DNA from: Clostridia bacterium
Lineage (GTDB): Bacteria; Bacillota; Clostridia; Christensenellales; CAG-138
Assembly (NCBI GenBank): GCA_017547885.1
Contig: JAFYOP010000004.1
Span: 507,312-571,311 of the forward strand
DNA length: 64,000 bases
Reading direction: 5' to 3'
In this document: positions 54,683 to 62,632 of the stretch, piece by piece
Layout: each line of letters opens with the position of its first letter
Position numbering within the stretch: position 1 is the stretch's first letter
The notes under the pieces: model-generated
Seen by the model: the letters and a program-made list of their open reading frames with translations, nothing else
Told to the model about the DNA's origin: nothing
The model's database searches: none
Translations under genes and position numbers: made by a program

Positions 54683-55453
54683 TTGAAGCTTAAGTCTGTT
54701 AAAGTAAATGAGTTGGATGTTCACGTATTCGATGGAAGGGATGAAATGGGCAAGGCGGCGGCAGAAGCAGCGGCCGGCTATATCAACGAAACCATAGAGG
54801 AGAAGGGGGAGGTTACTGTAATATTTGCTGCAGCACCTTCTCAGAATGAGCTTCTGGAGAATCTTGCCTTGGCAGATATCGACTGGACAAAAGTAAGGGC
54901 TCTGCATATGGACGAATATGTGGGATTGGATGATGATAATCCTGCAGGTTTCGGAAACTTTCTGGATAGGGCTATATTCCTTAAGAAGCCCTTTAAAGAG
55001 ATACACTATATCAAGTGTGCAGAAGGAGAAACCCCGGAGCTGGCTATTGCCCGCTATTCGGATGTGCTGAAAGAACATCCTGCAGACGTTATTCTTCTTG
55101 GTGTTGGCGAAAACGGCCATCTTGCATTTAATGATCCCAGTACAGCTGATTTCAATGATCCCCTGCCGGTAAAGCTGGTAGAACTGGAGGACGTATGTCG
55201 CCAGCAGCAGGTTCATGACGGATGTTTTCCTGAGCTTAATGATGTTCCCAAATATGCTATAACTCTGTCAATGAGCCTTATTTCCAGTGTGCCGCGCAAG
55301 ATAACTGTGGTTCCCGGCGAAAAAAAGGCCGCAGCAATTGATAAGTTGATAAACGGCCCTGTAAGCATCGCCTGCCCGGCCAGCATACTGAAGACTTGCA
55401 CCGGTGCAGACTTGTATCTTGATAAGGACAGCGCTAAACCGGCATTGCTGTAA
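54683..55453 (+). CDS. Glucosamine-6-phosphate deaminase/isomerase-family protein (NagB-like)
   Basis: A 256-residue NagB-fold protein: LHMDEYVGL (general base Asp of NagB at DEY), VILLGVGENGHLAFNDP (the NagB signature GVGNDGHIAFNEP) and ITLSMSLISS. In the signature the catalytic Asp (141 in E. coli NagB) is Asn and Glu 148 is Asp, while the His is kept. It therefore probably acts on a different sugar phosphate or by changed chemistry. The start is a TTG at 54683 with AGGAG 7 bases upstream; the upstream ATG at 54647 has no such site. Confidence 0.82.
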   Translation: MKLKSVKVNELDVHVFDGRDEMGKAAAEAAAGYINETIEEKGEVTVIFAAAPSQNELLENLALADIDWTKVRALHMDEYVGLDDDNPAGFGNFLDRAIFLKKPFKEIHYIKCAEGETPELAIARYSDVLKEHPADVILLGVGENGHLAFNDPSTADFNDPLPVKLVELEDVCRQQQVHDGCFPELNDVPKYAITLSMSLISSVPRKITVVPGEKKAAAIDKLINGPVSIACPASILKTCTGADLYLDKDSAKPALL

Positions 55454-55481
55454 ATATGATTGATAGGAAGAACGAGGTATT

Positions 55482-56228
55482 ATGATACGCGGATTTAATG
55501 GGAGCATAAATGATATTGCGGATACAGATCTTGCCATACTTTCGGTGGGATCCATAGAACAGCATGGCCCCCACCTTCCCGTAATTACGGATTGGGCCAT
55601 AGCGGACGCAGTTGGCAAAGGCCTTGCGGAAAAAACCGGTGGAATGTATATTCCTGCCCTGCCTATCAGCACAAATAAAGAAAACAGAGGCAAGAAGGGT
55701 TCTGTGGGTATGCATAGCGATACCTTTTATCGAATGATCACAGATATCTGCCTTGATCTTAAGGCTCAGGGCTTCCGCAAGATAGGTATAGTTCAGGCCC
55801 ACGGCGGGATATTCGTTATGAAGCCCATAGTCAGGGAGCTGAATGCGGACTATAATCCTGAGCTTATGGTGGCTCAGCTGGATATGCTTGAAATATGCTG
55901 GCCTAAGTTTAAGCCCATGGGAATACTTGAGACGGATACAGAGCTTCACTCGGGAGAAGGTGAAACATCAATGATGCTCCACCTGTATCCCGAGCTTGTG
56001 GATATGAGCAAGGCGGTGGACTTTGTGCCAAGCGTAAAGCGCAGTGATCTTAATTATGGCGGGTTCCTTCGCTATTGCCCTGATGGAGTATGGGGAGAGG
56101 CAACAAAAGGCACGGCAGAAAAGGGAAAACGCATGCTGGAGCTCTCTATAAATGAGCTTGCTGCTGAGATGGAACGTATATTCGCTATTATGCAGAACAA
56201 ACAGCCTATGAACGGCAGTTGGTTCTGA
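55482..56228 (+). CDS. Creatininase-family amidohydrolase
   Basis: A 248-residue protein of the creatininase family: SVGSIEQHGPHLPVITDW carries the metal ligands Glu, His and Asp, AHGGIFV the next strand, and HSGEGETSMM the last His and Glu. Known members open the ring of creatinine or hydrolyse formamides in flavin and mycofactocin-type pathways. Together with the nitrilase-type enzyme in the same operon, it suggests a cyclic amide or N-formyl/N-carbamoyl group is hydrolysed. Substrate not deducible. Confidence 0.88.
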   Translation: MIRGFNGSINDIADTDLAILSVGSIEQHGPHLPVITDWAIADAVGKGLAEKTGGMYIPALPISTNKENRGKKGSVGMHSDTFYRMITDICLDLKAQGFRKIGIVQAHGGIFVMKPIVRELNADYNPELMVAQLDMLEICWPKFKPMGILETDTELHSGEGETSMMLHLYPELVDMSKAVDFVPSVKRSDLNYGGFLRYCPDGVWGEATKGTAEKGKRMLELSINELAAEMERIFAIMQNKQPMNGSWF

Positions 56229-56259
56229 TGTAGTTGTAAATTTAAAGAGGTACTGTAGT

Positions 56260-57324
56260 ATGAAAGAAAAGTTGAAGGTGCTGCTTATTGGAGCAGCTTT
56301 CAGTGCGGATCTGCATATGGACGGATATGCCAGAATGCTGGACAAGGTGGAAATAGTTGGTATTGCGGACAGGGACTTAAGCAGAGTAAGCGCTTTGGCA
56401 GATCGATACGGTATAACCGGGTACACTCCGTATGACAGCTTTGAACGAGCTATAGCCGAGGCGGAATGTGACCTGGTGGATATATGTATGCCCAATTTTC
56501 TCCACCATGAGATAGCCATGCTGGCACTGGATAAGGGCCGCCATATAGTATGCGAAAAACCCCTTGCCACCACTGTTGAAGACGGAGAAGAGATGATAGC
56601 TACAGCTAAGAAAAAGGGGCTGCATATTTATTATGCCGAGGATTGGCTGGGCTCTCCTGCTATGAATAAAGCGCTGAACATAATAAACAGCGGCAAGCTG
56701 GGCAAGCTGCTGTATGTTCGGGCAAGGGAATGTCACAATGGCTCCCATAGTCCTTTTGCCCAGAAGATAGCCCTGTGCGGCGGGGGATGCATGATACATC
56801 TGGGAGTGCATCCTGTAGGGTTTATGCTGGCTATGAAGAATAACGAATGGGATTCTGTGGTAGCTATGACATCTGGTGGACTGAACAACAATCTTAAACA
56901 CACCTCAATGGAAGGCGAAGACTTTGCCGCAGCAATAATGCGCTTTAAGGATGGAACTTTTGCCGTAATGGAAGGCAACTATGTAACTCAGGGAGGCATG
57001 GAAGACTATATAGATTTTTACTGCAGTGAGGGCTGCCTTCACGTAGATCTTACCTTCTCAAGCGCGCTCAGAGCTTTTAGCATACCCGGCCTTGAATATA
57101 CCGTGGAAAAAGCGGATATTACCACAGGCTGGTCCAATCCTGCAGTGGATGAGAAATACAACCTTGGTTATGTTGCCGAGATAGCTCATTTTGTGGATTG
57201 TGCCGCAAATGACAGCGAAGCCAGGATAGGACTTAGAGGCGTGGATGGTCTTGAAGCTCTTAAGGTAATAAACAAGATATACCAGAGCGCAAAAGAAGGC
57301 GTACTTATAAAGAACGAAAAGTAG
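56260..57324 (+). CDS. Gfo/Idh/MocA-family oxidoreductase
   Basis: A 354-residue NAD(P)-dependent dehydrogenase: VLLIGAAFSADLHMDGYARM (a variant of the usual GxGxxG, here GAAFSA), CMPNFLHHEIAMLALDKGRHIVCEKPLATT with the EKP Lys, and a C-terminal beta-sheet domain with GGGCMIHLGVHPVGF. Members oxidise sugar or cyclitol hydroxyls. It sits between the creatininase-type gene and the PreA/PreT fusion, 13 bases before the latter. The altered glycine motif deserves attention. Confidence 0.9.
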   Translation: MKEKLKVLLIGAAFSADLHMDGYARMLDKVEIVGIADRDLSRVSALADRYGITGYTPYDSFERAIAEAECDLVDICMPNFLHHEIAMLALDKGRHIVCEKPLATTVEDGEEMIATAKKKGLHIYYAEDWLGSPAMNKALNIINSGKLGKLLYVRARECHNGSHSPFAQKIALCGGGCMIHLGVHPVGFMLAMKNNEWDSVVAMTSGGLNNNLKHTSMEGEDFAAAIMRFKDGTFAVMEGNYVTQGGMEDYIDFYCSEGCLHVDLTFSSALRAFSIPGLEYTVEKADITTGWSNPAVDEKYNLGYVAEIAHFVDCAANDSEARIGLRGVDGLEALKVINKIYQSAKEGVLIKNEK

Positions 57325-57337
57325 CGGAGGGAATATC

Positions 57338-59893
57338 ATGAAGGATATCAATATTCCCGTAACAGTAGGCGGAGTTACGTTTAAAAATCCATTTTTTGTA
57401 GCGTCCGGTCCTACTACGAAATCAGTGCGTCAATTAAAACGTATAGAGGAGACAGGCTGGGCTGCGGCTAGTATAAAGCTATCAATAGATCCGGCTCCAT
57501 ATATAAATAGAAAGCCTCGCTATGCGATGTTCCCTCAGTATAATGCGTTGGCGTTCACGGCGGAAAAACGCCTTACCTTTCAGGAAGGATTGCGCCTGGT
57601 GGAGGAGGGAAAAAAACAGCTGAATGACCTTCTCCTTATGGCAAATATAACCTATGCGGGGGATAAAGGAGTACCCGGATGGGTAAATATGGCAAAGAGA
57701 TTTCGTGATGTGGGTGCGGATATAATAGAATTAAATATGTGCTGTCCCAATATGAGCTATAATGTTGAGCTTACATCCGGGGGCAGCAAGAACGCCGCAT
57801 GTCAAACCGGCGCATCTCTGGGACAGAATGCCGATGTAGTATCCGAAATTGTCAGGGCGATAAAGGCTGAGGTGGATATACCGCTTTTTGTAAAGCTTAC
57901 TCCTGAGGGCGGACATATAGCAAACGTGGCCCGCGCCCTTTATGCAGCAGGAGCTGATGCGGTGGGCACCACTGCCAATAGATTAGGCATACCTCCGATA
58001 AATATAGATGCTCCTGAAAAGTCCGCATATCATCTTCAGCAAGAGATAAGCATGTCCTGCTATTGTGGAGAATGGCTTAAGCCTCTGGCACAGAGGGATG
58101 TGTATGAGATACGTAAGGTGTGCGGCATGGAGCCTGTGGTAACAGGAGCGGGCGGCGTACGAAACTGGCATGATGCTGTGGAGCTTATGTTGTGCGGAGC
58201 AAACCTTGTAGGGGTATGTTCTGAAACGCTGATAAGCGGATACGATATTGTGCGTCCTATGATAAGAGGACTCAAGGACTATATGGATACCCATGGCTAT
58301 AGCAAGGCTGAGGAATTGGTAGGCCGTATAGTTCCCGAAGTGAGGACGGCGCCTGAAGTAACGTTATTTGGCGGCGTTGCTCATATAAAGGATCAGCCGC
58401 TTTATGCTCCGTGTAAATCTGCTTGTCCGCTTAGTGTACCTGTTCAAGGCTATGTGCAGAGCGTGGCAAAGGGAGATTTTAAGCGCGCGTATGAACTGAT
58501 ATGCTCAAAAGGGCCTGTACAGAGTATTTGCCAGTATCTTTGTGAGTATCCCTGTGAAAAGGCATGTGTGAGAGGCAGGGCAGATAGTCCTGTTGCCATC
58601 AGGGAAATAAAACGTTTTGTTCTGGATTATGCCCGAGGTAATGGACTTAAGCCTGATTGGAAGAGGGAACAATGCATAGGAAAACGCATTGCTGTAATAG
58701 GCTCAGGGCCGGCCGGTATAAGCGGGGCATATGAACTGGCAAAAGCAGGATATTCTGTTACGGTATTTGAAAAAGAAGGTGTTCTGGGTGGATCTATGCT
58801 GAGAATGGCAGATTATATACTGCCCAGCGATGTGATAGATGGCGTGATAAATGCGCTGTCTGATATAGGTGTGGAATTTAAACTAAACACAGCATATGGT
58901 TGTGATATAACTGCTGACGGTCTATTCAATCAGGGCTATTGTGCAGTTTTGTTAGCAACGGGAAAGCAAAAAAGAATGCCGCCTGATATACCTAACGGTA
59001 ATATGCTGATTGATACTGTAGAGCTTATTGGGAAATACGATATGATTTCCACAAAGGCCTATGTAATATATGGAAACAGCATAGATGCTGTCACTGCTGC
59101 AAGGAAGGCAGTTCGCAAAGGGGCTGATTCTGTGATTTTAGCCTATGACAAGCCCGGCGCAGATACCACACAGGCCGTAAATGAGGGAATAAAGATAATA
59201 GAAGGAGTGTCTCTGCATAGCGTGGAAGTGGCAGAGGATGGTGTATGCAGGCTTGAGATGACACAGAATAACCTGGACGGAGCAAAAATAAAACTTAGCT
59301 GTAACGCAGCGGCCACAGATTATATTTGCGCCGTGGAAGAAGAAGCTATTACCGGCATGAGGGATAAGGATGGATATATCCTTACAGACTCAAAAGGGGA
59401 AACCTCCGGGCAAAAGATATTCTGTGCGGGGTCTGCTGCCGGGTACAGCAAATTTATAGACACTGTTGCATCAGGAATAAAGGCAGCCGCAGGAATAGAT
59501 ACAATGCTAAGAGGAGAAAATGCCTCTATACGATTGGATTCAGGATATATCACAGTAAAGGCGGCAGAGGTATTAAAACGAAACGGCTATATACAGCCTG
59601 AACAGTCAGCTGTGGAAGTACTTGCTATTGAAAGCAGAAAAATACAAGGGGATAATTATATCCATCGTGTTTTGAGCGAAGAAGAAGCAGTAAAGGAGGC
59701 GGCACGCTGTCTTAACTGTGGCTGTTCTGAAGGTTGCCAGCTGTGCAAAACCATATGTACAGACTTTGCGCCTTATGTGGCATCATGTGACAGGATGGCT
59801 ATTGATTCTAAGGAATGCGTGGCCTGCGGCATGTGCTACAATCGCTGTCCGAACCATAATATTGAAATGATCTCCACGGGAGAAAAAGTCTAA
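57338..59893 (+). CDS. Fusion of PreA-like (FMN) and PreT-like (Fe-S/FAD/NAD) proteins with C-terminal ferredoxin
   Basis: An 851-residue protein. Residues 1-330 form a dihydroorotate/dihydropyrimidine-dehydrogenase-like FMN barrel (TVGGVTFKNPFFVASGP; IIELNMCCPNMSYN; PLFVKLTPEG; VVTGAGGVRNW). Residues 357-445 are a GltD-type Fe-S domain (CKSACPLSVPVQGYV; CQYLCEYPCEKACVRG), then an FAD domain (IAVIGSGPAGISGAYELA near 450) and a nucleotide domain. The tail has CLNCGCSEGCQLCKTIC (near 790) and a 4Fe-4S motif CVACGMC...CP (near 827). Bacterial PreT and PreA are separate; animal DPD has the reverse order (Fe-S/FAD first). The role would be reduction or oxidation of a pyrimidine-like ring or enol, but the substrate is unknown. 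Confidence 0.88.
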   Translation: MKDINIPVTVGGVTFKNPFFVASGPTTKSVRQLKRIEETGWAAASIKLSIDPAPYINRKPRYAMFPQYNALAFTAEKRLTFQEGLRLVEEGKKQLNDLLLMANITYAGDKGVPGWVNMAKRFRDVGADIIELNMCCPNMSYNVELTSGGSKNAACQTGASLGQNADVVSEIVRAIKAEVDIPLFVKLTPEGGHIANVARALYAAGADAVGTTANRLGIPPINIDAPEKSAYHLQQEISMSCYCGEWLKPLAQRDVYEIRKVCGMEPVVTGAGGVRNWHDAVELMLCGANLVGVCSETLISGYDIVRPMIRGLKDYMDTHGYSKAEELVGRIVPEVRTAPEVTLFGGVAHIKDQPLYAPCKSACPLSVPVQGYVQSVAKGDFKRAYELICSKGPVQSICQYLCEYPCEKACVRGRADSPVAIREIKRFVLDYARGNGLKPDWKREQCIGKRIAVIGSGPAGISGAYELAKAGYSVTVFEKEGVLGGSMLRMADYILPSDVIDGVINALSDIGVEFKLNTAYGCDITADGLFNQGYCAVLLATGKQKRMPPDIPNGNMLIDTVELIGKYDMISTKAYVIYGNSIDAVTAARKAVRKGADSVILAYDKPGADTTQAVNEGIKIIEGVSLHSVEVAEDGVCRLEMTQNNLDGAKIKLSCNAAATDYICAVEEEAITGMRDKDGYILTDSKGETSGQKIFCAGSAAGYSKFIDTVASGIKAAAGIDTMLRGENASIRLDSGYITVKAAEVLKRNGYIQPEQSAVEVLAIESRKIQGDNYIHRVLSEEEAVKEAARCLNCGCSEGCQLCKTICTDFAPYVASCDRMAIDSKECVACGMCYNRCPNHNIEMISTGEKV

Positions 59894-59946
59894 ATCGCAT
59901 GATGAAACAATAGCATGCGCATTGTTGAGAAACATCCATAAGCAGT

Positions 59947-59979
59947 AAACCGCATCATCCCAATGATTGATGCGGTTTC
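59947..59979 (+). terminator. Intrinsic terminator of the rightward catabolic operon
   Basis: AAACCGCATCA/TGATGCGGTTT with a 10-base loop and a T/A-rich tail. Confidence 0.8.
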
Positions 59980-60034
59980 ATTATGTAAAAAAAGTGGCGA
60001 GCCATGCTGTTTGCCGCCAAAGCTGTTCAGCTTA

Positions 60035-60405
60035 TTAGTTTTCCGGAACGGGAGTCCAGGCCAGTTCCATTACTTTCTTAACGGAGTTCATGTTCTCGCT
60101 GAGGTCCGGGAAGATGTAGCGGCCGGCAAAGTCTTCCGGAGTAGTCTTGGTGAACTCATCGGAAAGACCAAACTGCAGGGTGTTGTTGATCATAACGTTC
60201 ATCTCGCGGTTACCGCCGTTCCAGCCCATCTCCATCAGGATGCAGGTGGCTTCTTCGAAGTTGTCACGCATGAAGCTGTGGGCTTATGTACGGCTTGAGC
60301 TACCTTATTGGCATGTAGGGGGTTCTCGCGAACGAACTTGCCGCTCATAGCCATTACGCAGCACATGCTGTTTGCAAAGTCGGTGTCCAGCTGGGAACAG
60401 ATGAA
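60035..60405 (-). pseudogene. Remnant of an NMT1/SsuA-type ABC substrate-binding protein
   Basis: Only the 3' part remains. One frame gives SQLDTDFANSMCCVMAMSGK and onward to VHKPTAS; a second gives MRDNFEEATCILMEMGWNGG and onward to TPVPEN*. The two join as a single protein if one G is added at about 60281-60285 (AQAVHK-AHSFMRDN). Upstream of about 60405 the similarity stops. The sequence looks like the C-terminal lobe of a nitrate/sulfonate/thiamine-precursor-type binding protein; no permease or ATPase genes remain beside it. Confidence 0.6.
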
Positions 60406-60523
60406 CGATATCGACAAAATAAATAATAAAGCACAAATATTTAAAACATCAATTATGCTATCAGTTACCCTTGATGATACAATCATGACGTAATAGCAAT
60501 ATTAAATAAAGGAAGATATAACA

Positions 60524-61678
60524 ATGAGCGAAATAAAGCTTCCACAGGATTTTGTATCATATCCCGAGGCACGCAAGCAGGCTTTTATGAAGCTGAAGGC
60601 CCTGAAGGAAAGCGGCAGGCGTGTGGTAGGCACCTTCTGTACCTATACCCCCCAGGAACTGGTGGATGCGGCGGACGCCACCCCTGTAAGCCTTTGTGCC
60701 ATAGGTGAGGATAACATTCCCCCCGCAGAAAAGGTACTGCCCAAGAATCTTTGCCCTCTTATAAAGGCAAGCTTTGGCGGCGCGGTGACCGACAGGTGCC
60801 CTTTCTTCTATTTTTCAGATATGGTCCTTGCGGAAACCACCTGCGACGGCAAAAAGAAAATGTATGAATATCTTGGCAAAATAAAGCACACCCACGTTAT
60901 GCAGCTGCCTCCGGGACAGTTCGGCGAGGGTGCACTTGCCTTCTGGAAAAGTGAGGTTGAAGCCCTTCGCAAGGATCTGGAGCAGTTTTACGGCATAACC
61001 ATATCCGACGAAAAGATAGCAGAGGCGATCAAGCTGCGCAACCGTGAGCGCAAGGCCATACTTAACTACTATAAGGTAGGCGCTCTTAAGCCCAGCCCCC
61101 TTTCCGGCTATGAGCTGAATACCATAATTACCTCCAACGAGTACGCCTTTGATATTGAAAAGAAGATAGAGTTCCTTGAAAAGCGCACAGCGGAACTGAC
61201 CGAGAAGTATCACAAGGAGTATGAGGGCAAGCCCTCCAGGCCCCGTGTGCTGATTTCCGGCTGTCCCACCCATGGCGTTATCGACAAGGTGATAAAGCGC
61301 ATTGAGGAACTGGGAGCGGATGTTGTGGGCTTTGAAAACTGCTGCGGTCCCCGTGAAAAGGCGGATCTCGTTGATGAAACCAAGGACCCCATCACTGCCA
61401 TTGCGGAAAAGTACCTCAGGATAAACTGCTCTGTAATGAGCCCCAACCCGGGCAGGCTGGAAACCCTTGGCAATATGATAGACGAATACAAGGCGGACGG
61501 CGTAATTGAAGTGGTGCTGATGGCCTGCCATACCTTTGCAGCGGAAACCTCCACCGTAAAGGACTTTGTCACCAAAGAGAAAGGCATACCTTTCCTTTCC
61601 ATCACCACCGACTACTCCACCACCGACCAGGGTCAGATAGACACCAGACTTGGTGCGTTTATAGAGCTCATGTCATAA
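60524..61678 (+). CDS. 2-hydroxyacyl-CoA dehydratase/double-cubane-cluster family protein (YjiM-like)
   Basis: A 384-residue protein of the HgdB/FldC/YjiM superfamily. Conserved cysteines lie in GTFCTYTPQELVDAAD, NLCPLIKASFG, DRCPFFYFSD, ETTCDGKKKMYE, FENCCGPREK and MACHTFAAET. The partner encoded 9 bases downstream is an ATP-dependent activator, and no CoA-substrate genes are nearby, which favours the double-cubane [8Fe-9S] reductase (DCCP/YjiM) group over a classic dehydratase subunit. The natural substrate of that group is unknown. Confidence 0.85.
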   Translation: MSEIKLPQDFVSYPEARKQAFMKLKALKESGRRVVGTFCTYTPQELVDAADATPVSLCAIGEDNIPPAEKVLPKNLCPLIKASFGGAVTDRCPFFYFSDMVLAETTCDGKKKMYEYLGKIKHTHVMQLPPGQFGEGALAFWKSEVEALRKDLEQFYGITISDEKIAEAIKLRNRERKAILNYYKVGALKPSPLSGYELNTIITSNEYAFDIEKKIEFLEKRTAELTEKYHKEYEGKPSRPRVLISGCPTHGVIDKVIKRIEELGADVVGFENCCGPREKADLVDETKDPITAIAEKYLRINCSVMSPNPGRLETLGNMIDEYKADGVIEVVLMACHTFAAETSTVKDFVTKEKGIPFLSITTDYSTTDQGQIDTRLGAFIELMS

Positions 61679-61687
61679 GGAGAGGGA

Positions 61688-62461
61688 ATGAAATACAACA
61701 TCGGCATAGACATCGGCTCCACCTGCGCCAAAACAGTGGTGCTGGACGGGGACAAAAACATACTCCATCGTCTGCTGCAGCCCACCGGCTGGAGCAGCGT
61801 GGAAACGGCGGAAGCCATTCACGATAAGCTTACAGAGCTGGGCGTAGACTGGAATGACGCAGCGGTCGTTGCCACAGGCTATGGCCGCATATCCGTACCA
61901 TATGCGGATAAGTGCGTAACCGAAATAACCTGCCACGGTAAGGGAGCCTGCCACATATTCGGCAGCGAGGATATCACAGTGATCGACATTGGCGGTCAGG
62001 ATACAAAGCTTATCTGCGTGGAGGACGGCATGGTGAAGGATTTCATCATGAACGACAAGTGCTCCGCAGGTACGGGCCGCTTCCTTGAGATAATGGCAAA
62101 CACCCTCAGCGTAAAGCTGGACGAGCTTTGTGAGCTGGCCTCCCACGGGGGCGGGGTCTCCATCAGCTCCATGTGCACGGTATTTGCCGAGTCCGAGGTG
62201 ATAAGCCTTATAGGCCGCGGCGAGCAGAAGCAGAACATCGCATTTGGCGTGGTGGACTCCATAGTAAAAAAGGTGGCAACTCAGGCAGGCAGGCTGCACC
62301 TTGCAGGCACAAAGGTTTGCCTTACCGGTGGCCTGTGCGACTTTGAGTACGTTTGCCGTCAGCTGTCCGCAGCCCTTAAGTCCCAAGTGCTGACCCATCC
62401 CGATGGGCGGTACGCAGGAGCTATCGGCGCGGCGCTCAGCGCAGCAAGCATAAAGAAATAA
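61688..62461 (+). CDS. ATP-dependent activator/reductase (BcrAD/BadFG/HgdC family, YjiL-like)
   Basis: A 257-residue ASKHA ATPase: GIDIGSTCAKTVVLD (phosphate 1), TVIDIGGQDTKLICV (phosphate 2), and the two cysteines that hold the dimer's shared 4Fe-4S cluster in NDKCSAGTGRFLE and SSMCTVFAESEVISL. It drives electrons at low potential into a partner with ATP hydrolysis. GGAGAGGG precedes the ATG. It must serve the preceding protein and perhaps also the one at 62633. Confidence 0.93.
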   Translation: MKYNIGIDIGSTCAKTVVLDGDKNILHRLLQPTGWSSVETAEAIHDKLTELGVDWNDAAVVATGYGRISVPYADKCVTEITCHGKGACHIFGSEDITVIDIGGQDTKLICVEDGMVKDFIMNDKCSAGTGRFLEIMANTLSVKLDELCELASHGGGVSISSMCTVFAESEVISLIGRGEQKQNIAFGVVDSIVKKVATQAGRLHLAGTKVCLTGGLCDFEYVCRQLSAALKSQVLTHPDGRYAGAIGAALSAASIKK

Positions 62462-62474
62462 CGGCAGCGCAACA

Positions 62475-62503
62475 GCCCTTTCCTTCGGGAGAGGGCTTTT
62501 TCA
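62475..62503 (+). terminator. Intrinsic terminator
   Basis: AGCCCTTTCC/GGAGAGGGCT around a TTCG loop, followed by TTTTT; it splits the two dehydratase-type units. Confidence 0.83.
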
Positions 62504-62632
62504 CGTATAGCATAAATTCGATATTTATTTTTACGATAACGGGCATGTATAATTTGTTCTTTGAATTTCCAATGGTTTTTTCTTTATGTTACGCTGAAAA
62601 TACTAAAAATCTCGACTGATGGAGGAACGTAT

